Assembly: GCA_951799425.1 (NCBI GenBank)
Contig: OX637395.1
Span: forward strand, 13,308,451 to 13,372,450
Source: Ilex aquifolium
Lineage: Eukaryota; Streptophyta; Magnoliopsida; Aquifoliales; Aquifoliaceae
DNA: 64,000 nucleotides
Direction of reading: 5' to 3'
Shown here in pieces: positions 56,114 through 64,000 of this stretch (the stretch's first letter is position 1; each line of letters begins with the position of its first letter). Position numbers and translations under genes: made by a program. Below the pieces are notes generated by a model. That model had not been told where the DNA came from, searched no databases, and was given only the letters and a program-made list of their open reading frames with translations.

Positions 56114-56752
56114 TGATGAACCAAGCCCAAAGGCCCAACTCATATTATAAATCCGGTCTAAGCTAATGACCCAATTCCAAGAGATCCAACAAGTCTAGCC
56201 CAAATGTGATTCAAACAAGTCAAGCTCATCAGACTCAATGAGCTACTACATCAGCAGGGAGCATGCAAGGGTCATCCAAGAACTTTCTTCTAGCCACCTT
56301 GGAGTAAGGGTCATCCAAGAGTCTCATCCTCGCCACCTTGGAAAGAGTCAACCCCTCGCCTCATCGTTTGACCGAGTCTCATGGAGAGCACCGTAACTGT
56401 CTCGCTCGTTGAGAAGAAGTCGCCAGCTTCACCATAATAGCTATTTAGTTACTATTAAGTCGCCCCAGTCTGTTAGGAGACGACTATAAATTGTAAGCCC
56501 CACCAACACTTGGGGGGCAGATCAGATCACACTGAACGGAACACATATCTCATCTTCGTCTCTAAGCTTGTAATTCTCTACTCTCTCTCCACACCGGAGT
56601 TAATAAAGCACCCGGAAACTCTAGCCATTTAGAAGTGGACGTAGGTCACATTGACCGAACCATTATAATTCTCGTCTTCTCTCTCTACTTTAATTATTGC
56701 ATTTATTACTCTTACTTGACAAGTGGTGTACAAACCAATTTGTGCATCATCA
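56114..56752 (+). repeat. 3' LTR
   Basis: 639 bp, TGATGAACCAAGCCC to TGCATCATCA. Matches the 5' LTR closely apart from the 33-bp duplication in that copy. Confidence 0.9.
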
Positions 56753-57974
56753 ATGACCCTTCATCTTTTTGTCACCTTTATTAATTAATAATGGAAAAGT
56801 TTACAAAGTATGGGAAATGGTACGAGATACAAATGAAGTTTTTTTAAAGATTCAAAAGAATGGTGGTAGTTGGTGAGAAAGTGGAAGAATAATTATACGA
56901 ATTAAGTGTTAAATGGTAACTGGAAGAAATCTTAGTTTAGTAACAAAAAAAGAAAAAAAAAAAAGAAGAAAAAATCTAAGTTCAAAACATTTGGAAAATA
57001 GGGAGGAAGGCTTACCCCTCTCCTCTCTAATTTGGTATAGATAGATCTGTCTATCTATGTAAAAATGTTCAAAGAATTACAAACCGATATTAACGTTAAA
57101 GGGTTAGTTTTGTTAGTACTCATAGTTAACATTGTTGATAAGAGGTGTTAGTATAATTTTAGAACGAGCAACGCTATTGGGACCTAATTTAAAAATATGA
57201 TGTATTTTGATCATTAAATTAGTAGTGGGTCTGAACATTTTAGTGAGACCGTTATCAAAAAATAATCATGTATTAAGTCCCTAAATTAAATACAAATAAC
57301 GTTATTATTTAGAACATTTATAATCAGTGTGAGTATAACTTTCTCATACTAGTAATATCTCCCACAATCAAGCAAAAATACAGATGTCCCTGCATAGATT
57401 TAAAAGCAAATTGAATAAATAGTTATACCATTGAAAATCAATGGTCCAAAAGTGCATTGTTAATTGTACTCTCTATTTTGAAGTGTATTTTCTTTCCAAA
57501 TAGAGAGGGTATTTGTAACACATATGATCCGAATGTTAATAAATAAGATGAAATTTTGTTATTTTGTGGTTATGAAAAGTTGTAAAAAAGGTGTTGGTCG
57601 AAACCACGTGAAAAAGTACTAGGGGACAAATTTTTGGATTTAACAAATTTATAGACACCTAAATTAAATTCTAGAATATTTAAAATTTCAAAACTAATTT
57701 TAAAATAAAATTTCAACATCTTGTTTACTGGTTACGATCTTTTTTTTAGCATTGTTGGTGCAAATAAGATGAAAAAAATTCCAAACTATAGTTTGGGCAA
57801 AAGCTTTTATGAAGAGAACTTGGACTTAAATCGTTCTTAAGATGGATATAACAAGCAGCAATTCATTGAAAAAGAATTTCCAAGTTCGATGGAATCATAG
57901 AGAAAATTATATAGAAACCCTAACGACAGTTCTTTGACACATAAGGTCCACAATATAATTCATGTTTTAACTAG
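56753..57974. other. Intergenic DNA, possible MITE
   Basis: No gene. AACGCTATTGGGACCTAATTT near 57170, with a partial inverted end near 57310, shares its opening with AATGCTATTGGGACATAATTT near 60191, suggesting one small MITE family. Confidence 0.35.
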
Positions 57975-59696
57975 TTACTTCTTAGGTCTAAGCTCAATCC
58001 TCTCAACAAGAAGCCCCCCTCTCAGATGCTCACCCTCAACCTCTTTTAGGCTCATTTTCACCTCTCTTTCACTTCCATCATTGTAGAATTCTCCCAGTTC
58101 AATCTCTAACAATCCGTCTTCTCGCTCACGAAGAACCTGCTCTTCCCCTTCGGAAACACTGGTTCTCAATGCTTCAATCCCACTCGGAATAAGATTGCAC
58201 TCCAGTGATCGTTTGCAACAATTATTTTTCCACAGATATATTAACCCTCGTGATTGGTAGTTGCCAACTTCAACCGACACCTCGGAAGGGAGGGAGTCTA
58301 GCCCATAAGCACGATCAGCAATTTTTACAATGAGGTAGGCTACATAAACTGTGTTTGGTGACAACATCCGGGTGTTCATCTTTCCATAAATCTCTAGCCA
58401 ACAAACCATTATGAGCTTAGCACATTCAGGGAATCTGTTGGAATTGACATAGAAAACGCAGGATTTTATTCTTCCATAACACACTCAATCTGATTTAATC
58501 CAACTAACTACTATTGACAACTCAATTTTAACTTAAGTTTATTTAATCCAAATTGAAATTTGAACTTGGGTTCCAATAAATTTCATTACAGGTTTATATT
58601 TGAATTCTAAGGTTACAAAACTCGAGTTGAAATTTAAGCATGTTACTAATTTGAGTCAAAGTTCGGAAACATGAAACTCCAATTCAAGTACTATCCAAGT
58701 TTAACTCAAATTAGATTTTATTGTCAAAATCCAATTTGGATATTGGAAATCTTTGTCTAAATACTGGATCTCTGGTTTGTCTTGCCCAAGTTGTACCTTA
58801 CCTTTATCATTAGGCCAACTCAAATAAATTCAATACAAAATGATCGAACATTAATTTGTTTTCAGGAGGAAATGCAAACCTTGATTGCAGGAGGGGCTTC
58901 CTACTCCAACTAAGAGGATTGCTTGTCCATGTGATTGAAAGCTCCCTTGCACTTAATATGTAACATTTATTACTCGTCCACTTGTCAATTGAGAATGTCT
59001 TCATCAAGGAACAAATGAATCAGTACCAGTACCAGTTCGTGCATCAATAATGCAGGAAGCTAAAAATTTCTTTTCAACTGCGAAAGATTAACACGGTGAA
59101 AACGGGATGAACTAAAATTAAAAGCTTAATTGAGAGTACCAACTGATTTTATGCACGGGATGAACACTAATGTTGTAGCCATTAATCAAAGAGACGCGTG
59201 ATTAAGATGATTTTCTAGTCACGAAAGAAAAAAATATAAAGCAACCGTCGCCATCTCTCCACTCTTTCATGCTTTACTTTACTATAGAATCCGAGAAGTC
59301 TAGAATCTAAATGCACTGGATCCCAAATTAAGTGGAGACAAATTATTAACTACATTTATGATTGTGCCACCCGTAGTTTTCCATGGCCTCGCTAATATTA
59401 TGGGGAATTAAAAGAGCAACAGATGAACTCGATGAGGTTACCTTACTACCTCCATCAATGAGAAGAGGACTCGAGAGCTTGAGAAACAACTCTTTTTTGG
59501 ATGTAAATGCCACTGGAAAAACAAGTCTTGACATAATTTCCCGATAATCAGGTGGCAGAAATTTCTCCCACAAGACATCCGATTCAGCTAAATCCCGAAC
59601 CTCCAAAGAGATCAGCGACGCTTTACATGCATCTCGAGGAGACAGACAAGAGAGGACATGAACTATACAGTCTTCCGGCAAGAGATCAAGCTTCAT
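57975..59696 (-). CDS. F-box protein with PP2 (phloem lectin-like) domain, PP2-B type
   Basis: Three exons on the minus strand: 59696-59442, 58998-58880, 58434-57975, joined by GT..AG introns in compatible phases. The sum is 834 bp, 277 residues plus stop, the usual PP2-B size. The F-box lies at residues 5-48 (LLPEDCIVHVLSCLSPRDAC, SDVLWEKFLPPDYREI). Then SKKELFLKLSSPLLIDGG and, across the first intron, TFSIDKWTSNKCYILSAREL. The PP2 part has MVCWLEIYGKMNTRMLSP, VYVAYLIVKIADRAYGLD and LEIELGEFYND, ending GGLLVERIELRPKK. F-box proteins of this type join SCF ubiquitin ligases through Skp1; the PP2 domain may bind glycans. Start chosen at MKLDLLPED by family; the open frame extends upstream to 59873. 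No disruption seen. Confidence 0.88.
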
Positions 59697-59880
59697 CTCT
59701 ATCGCGTACAAATTTTTTATTTTTTCCTGCTCGGCTATCGTGTAAAATCGAACAGGCTGAACATGAGGAACCAAAGCATGAAAGATTTCAACTGGAAGTC
59801 TGATTGAATATAGTAGTGTTATGAGGTCCATATGGTATGCATATGAAGACATGAATTGAAAACATGAGGACATCGTAATC

Positions 59881-60654
59881 TTTTTTCTTTTTCTTTTTTA
59901 ACTTGGAGGACATTGTAATCTGAAAAAAACAAAGTTGTCAATTAGGGTGGATCCAGTTCAATGTATTTGCCTGTATATTATAACGACTTATATGCACCGA
60001 GTTATTTATTATCAGCTAATTTCCTTGTAAAAAATGTGTGGATATACATATGGAAGGAAAAGGACACATTATGTTGACATCTTTCGTGGGTTTTAAATAA
60101 CTCCAAGAGATGTCTTTGTAGTTGAATTGAGATCTCTTTCGTGGGTTTTAAATAACTGCAAGAGATGTCCTCGTGGGTTTTAAATAACACTAATGCTATT
60201 GGGACATAATTTAGGGACATAATTTGGGGACTTATGCATTATGACCATTTGATTGATAGTGTTGGGACCCAGTCCTCGTGGGTTTTAAATAACTCCAAGA
60301 GATATCCTCGTGGGTTTTAAATAACTCCAATAGATGTCCTTGTAGTTGGATTGAGATCCCTCCAAGAGTCTTTTCTTATAATATTTTTTTAAGAGATCAT
60401 CAATCATCCATGAGTGATGGGTTCACTTATATACAATAGAATCCCACTTAAATGCATGGTCGGTGATTAGTCAAGAAAATAATTGAAGAGAAAATATATA
60501 TGAAGAGATCTCGATCCTTTATAGCTTTTGATGATACCAAGGATGAATTCGTTGAAATTTGACCCAAACCTTCTAATTATCATGAAGAAGAGTTTGTTAG
60601 ATAATCAATGTAAGAAACTTGAATGGAATAGGAAATATATAGGAAGAGTCTTAA
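59881..60654. repeat. Intergenic DNA with a short dispersed repeat
   Basis: CGTGGGTTTTAAATAAC occurs five times between 60085 and 60330, usually followed by TCCAAGAGATGTCC, forming an irregular 30-50-bp array broken by a 90-bp piece that starts AATGCTATTGGGACATAAT. The PP2-B promoter should lie at the left edge. Confidence 0.6.
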
Positions 60655-61208
60655 GAGCATCTTCAACCTTGACTCAAATGTAGGATCAAATTTAAATTTG
60701 AGTCAAAATGGCTCAAAAAACTTCTCCAACCTTGGACTCAAACCTATACCAAATTAAGACAAAACTTATTTTGAACCCAAATTGAAACAGACTCAAATTC
60801 TATACCAAATTTCTAATGGTAACTTTTTAAACTATCCAAAACTAATAGACTTATTGGACGATTTATTCTCTGCCACTTTTCTCCTTTCTCTAGTACGTTG
60901 CTTCCATCGCCGACCACCACTGAAGCTTTCACAAATCATTTGAAGGCTTGTAGGTAAGTTTTTTCCTTTTCATATTCCATCTTCTTGATTCTTATATTTT
61001 TCAAAACCCTAATCTCACCCATCTTCCATACTATATAAACCCTAAGCCTACCCATCAAATTTTTCTTTGATTTTTTCGACTTAAATACTATCAGTAATAT
61101 AATTTCATGCCACTGATTCTTCTTGAAATTTTAAACCTTCGCTACCCACAAATTTATAAAATTTGTCATTTTATTTCTTAAATCTTTCATTTTTGTTAAA
61201 AAACTATG

Positions 61209-62297
61209 GGCCCGTTTGGTAATGTTTTTGTTTTCGCGTTTTCAAAAAACGCGAAAACAGAGACAATTTTTGTTTGTGTTTTGTAGTAAACACTGAAAAC
61301 AAAAAACATGTTTGTGAGTCATTTGTGTTTATCAAATTGTGAGAATAAAAACAAAAATCATTTTTGGTAACTACTTCAAGTTATATACTAAATATAAACA
61401 GTTGGGCTTCACAGCCAAAAAGAGTTGATTCCCATCTTCAGGGGCCCTTGTTTATGTAGAAGTAGGTCCAAAACCCCAAGTATTCATGTTAACAAAAAAA
61501 ACCCATTTGTGACCCAATCACACATGAGCTTTCGAGCCTCTAACGACTTTCATACATACCCAATGATTTTCAATACGACACATTATTTATTTTTTTAATG
61601 TTTGATATAATTTTTAATAGTATTAATCCATATTAATCCATCAAAGATCATCAAACTCATTCTATCTACTCATTAGCTTGTTAGCCAAAAAAAAAACATT
61701 TTGGGAATGGAAATTCAATCCCAAATGGCAATTCAATCAATCCCAAATGGCAATTCTATCAATTCCAAATGATAATTTAATCCCAAATGGCAATTAAATC
61801 AATCCTAAATGACAATTCAACAATTCCGAATGACAATTCAATCAATACCAAATGGCAATCAATCCCAAACACAACACACACAGAACACAATACACACACA
61901 CATAGAACACAATACATACACACACACACACAGACTCAACACAACACACGCACACACAGACTCAACACAACACATACACACAGAGACTCACCAATCACAC
62001 ACACACACATACACACGCACAGATCTGTGTAGATATGCACAAATCTGTGCATATATATGCACAGATTTGTGCAATTATATGCATATATACACAGAGAGCG
62101 TCTTGGTCTTCTGGGTTTCACAAAGAGCGAGCAAGAGAGAGAGAGAGAGAGAGCGTTGTCTTCTAGGTTTCACAAAGAGCATCGTCTAGAGAGAGAGGGA
62201 GCATCGTCTTCTTCCACAGCGACAGAGAGATCGTCTTCTTCCACGCCATTGCACCACAAAAATCCACAAACTTGTGCATCGGTTCGTCTTCGTTCGT

Positions 62298-62350
<53 letters not shown>

Positions 62351-62633
62351 CCTAAAGTCATGTTTTATACTTCCACACAAAAAAAAAAACACATTTTGTT
62401 GGTAATGAGGGTCGAATCCGACCTCATTAAAATTTTCAGCTGGGCTGCGCGCGTGTTTCGGGTGTTTCTTGGAACACAATTTTTTTGTTCCCATTTTTTT
62501 TGGCTTGTTTCCAAGACAACTAAGATGAAACCAAAAACAAAAATAATTACCAAACACGTTTATGTTTTCAATTTTGGCAAAAATTGAAAACAAAAACACA
62601 AAACAAGTGACAAAAACACCAAACAAACAAGCT
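61209..62633. mobile_element. Nested TIR-like element (5-bp repeats CTATG)
   Basis: Left end GGCCCGTTTGGTAATGTTTT and inverted right end AGCTTGTTTGTTTGGTGTTT share TTTGGT.TTTTTGT. CTATG flanks both sides (61204-61208, 62634-62638). The inside has several AATCCCAAATGGCAATTCAA repeats (61715-61865), a CA-rich stretch (61868-62020) and GA tracts (62126-62152, 62300-62349). Open frames here are low-complexity artefacts. The ends are less well matched than those of the outer element. Confidence 0.45.
62300..62349 (+). repeat. (GA)n microsatellite
   Basis: About 24 uninterrupted GA units. Confidence 0.95.
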
Positions 62634-63004
62634 CTATGTTTTTGTGTTCTTCAAACTAGGCCCATGTCAAAATAGTTATATTTTTTTCTTTTTCTTTTTC
62701 TCTATCTGGATTTATAAAAAATGATAAGGGATTAGAACAAATTTAGAATTCTGGGGTGGTGTCTTTATCTCATTTAGTGTTATATACATATTCATTTTTT
62801 TTGAGTTATCCATTTGTGGAGAGATATGAAAGTTTCATTTATTTTATCAAATATGATGATTTGAATGACACAAAAAAATGAGTTTTGGGACAATAAGGAA
62901 ATTTGAGTTTGTCCATTGGAATACTTTATACCAAATCAAGTTTTTTACTCAAATTTAGACTCAAATTTGAGTCTAAATTTGAGTCATGGTTGAAGATGTT
63001 CTAA

Positions 63005-64000
63005 TAAACCATGACTTGATAGGAAACATAGAGATTTGACACTATCCAATTACTAGATGACTAGTTTTTCGATGAATAATATATCGATGTAAGTTTTTGA
63101 TCTGTGGATGTAGGTACAGTGTACCGGGAGGGTATACTGTATCGAACTACATTATATCTTTGTGTCATGTTTTTATTTTTTATCTTTGAATTTCTATTTT
63201 TTCAGCAAGTATTATTTGTATTAATTATCCACTGTGTAAAAGCAACAAGGGGTATCAAGGCAAGTTTGATGATCCTGGTGCAACAATTAAAACAAGTTGT
63301 TGGCGATCTAACAATCAAGTTGGTGCTCCTATTGTAGAAGACTCCCTTGACACGTGTATATAGTGTGGGGTGAAGATTGATTACGCCCTACATTAAGGAT
63401 GTATTCTTAAAAAATTAGTTTATGCATATTTTTGTTTGGATCCACAAGGAAAAAAATTAAAATAGGTATGAAACCAAACAGGAGACTAAATTGGTTCTAG
63501 ATTATTTGGCTTTCAAGAATTACCACATGTATTGTGTTGAAGATGTTTCTTCAGCATTTTGGGCTCTTAGAGTTGAAGTCACAATATTCTAATGGTTTGG
63601 GAGCTATTAGGCTGACATAAACCTAATAGTGATAATGTTTGTCTTGTGGGTTACGAGTCCTTGGCCTGGGCCTTTACCTTTGAATTTTGAAGCTTTGAGC
63701 ATTCAAACCTCTCAAAAGTAGGTAAGACGCGGGCAAAAATGCACAGATAATCCAAACTAAGGCGTAGGTTCTTGAAAGACAGAGAGGATTGTGGCAACTC
63801 AGAAGAGCAGGTTTGCACGTAGTAATTGAAAAATATTAGTGGATTAGAATCAAGGTGCTAAGCCCGATTTTGGGCATGACCAAATTTGAAAAGTTTGGTT
63901 CAATGGAGGCTATTGAAATTTTGCCCGAACTCTCTAATTGTCATGAATGAGAGTTTGTTGGGTAACCAATGTGAGAATCTTGAATAAAATAAGAAATGCA
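63005..64000. other. Intergenic DNA with a copy of a 60.6-kb segment
   Basis: No recognisable gene. The last ~95 bases (63906-64000) resemble 60546-60645: GAAATTT..CCC.AACT.TCTAATT, TCATGAA..AGAGTTTGTT and CTTGAAT.AAATA.GAAAT are shared in the same orientation. Confidence 0.4.

Larger units (their letters stand above)
52768..56752 (+). mobile_element. Gag-only gypsy retrotransposon with internal tandem repeats
   Basis: 3985 bp with LTRs at 52768-53439 and 56114-56752, PBS at 53444, decayed gag at 53503-54548, and 1.5 kb of tandem-repeated non-coding DNA where pol should be, then a polypurine tract TTGGGGGGCAAA before the 3' LTR. No protease, integrase, RT or RNase H motif was found. The flanking pentamers (CTTAC, ATGAC) do not match exactly. 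Gag type and PBS indicate a Tat-like gypsy. Same LTR family as the solo LTR at 44602. Confidence 0.85.
60655..63001. mobile_element. Harbinger-like TIR element (TSD TAA), nested
   Basis: Ends GAGCATCTTCAACCTTGACTC (60655) and, inverted, GAACATCTTCAACCATGACTC (63001), flanked by TAA on both sides (60652-60654, 63002-63004). The subterminal CAAATTTAAATTTGAGTC and CAAATTTGAGTCTAAATTTG strengthen the pairing. GAGCATCTYCAAC ends with TAA fit PIF/Harbinger-type MITE families. No transposase. About 1.4 kb of its length is a second element at 61209-62633. Confidence 0.65.

Noticed and set aside
62057..62626. Open frames of 176 and 146 codons
   Set aside because: Arg-Glu and Ser-Leu runs from GA repeats inside a TIR element; not genes.
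63104..63337. 77-codon plus-strand open frame
   Set aside because: Hydrophobic low-complexity start, no domain, AT-rich intergenic context.

Overview
The window looks like nuclear DNA of a seed plant, most likely a eudicot. The host genes that can be read are plant-specific: a mitochondrial-editing-type pentatricopeptide (PPR) protein, a group C bZIP factor of the CPRF2 / AtbZIP10-25 type, and an F-box PP2-B protein. Two further plant genes, an ABCG half-transporter and a GT-2-like trihelix factor, survive only as pieces inside transposons. Introns have GT..AG ends, intergenic DNA is AT-rich, and about two thirds of the window is transposable element. The species cannot be named from the sequence alone.

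Layout. 1-9009: an old Ty3/gypsy element on the minus strand (RNase H, RT, protease, gag, PBS, 5' LTR), cut by the window edge and split by a 1.5-kb non-coding insertion (665-2162) and a 2.6-kb solo LTR (5152-7773, TSD ATAGG). 10223-11696: a Sirevirus-like LTR on the minus strand carrying a tRNA-derived SINE. 12467-19331: two head-to-tail copies of a gag-only gypsy element whose pol is replaced by 25-bp minisatellite arrays, with a truncated LTR between the copies. 20751-24400: a Sirevirus-like LTR of the same family as the one at 10.2 kb, plus a decayed gag. 25271-26839: the PPR gene. 27.3 kb: a CACTA transposase scrap. 27718-32228: a complete but inactivated Ty1/copia element with TSD TGTTG. 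32446-33029: a fold-back element. 33160-34591: a TIR element carrying an ABCG fragment. 35992-43364: the six-exon bZIP gene on the minus strand, with a TIR element in intron 1. 44602-45164: a solo LTR. 47682-50023: a hAT-like element carrying a trihelix fragment that was itself split by a solo LTR. 51430-51774: a Mutator-type MITE. 52768-56752: a second, related gag-only gypsy element with its own tandem repeats. 57975-59696: the three-exon F-box PP2-B gene on the minus strand. 60655-63001: a Harbinger-like TIR element with another TIR element nested in it.

The three host genes show no functional link to each other. The coherent stories are in the mobile DNA. Two different TIR transposons have captured host gene fragments. 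Two gag-only gypsy families carry minisatellites where pol should be. Several insertions can be ordered in time from exact target-site duplications. I found no CRISPR array, rRNA gene, free-standing tRNA gene or bacterial-type operon.
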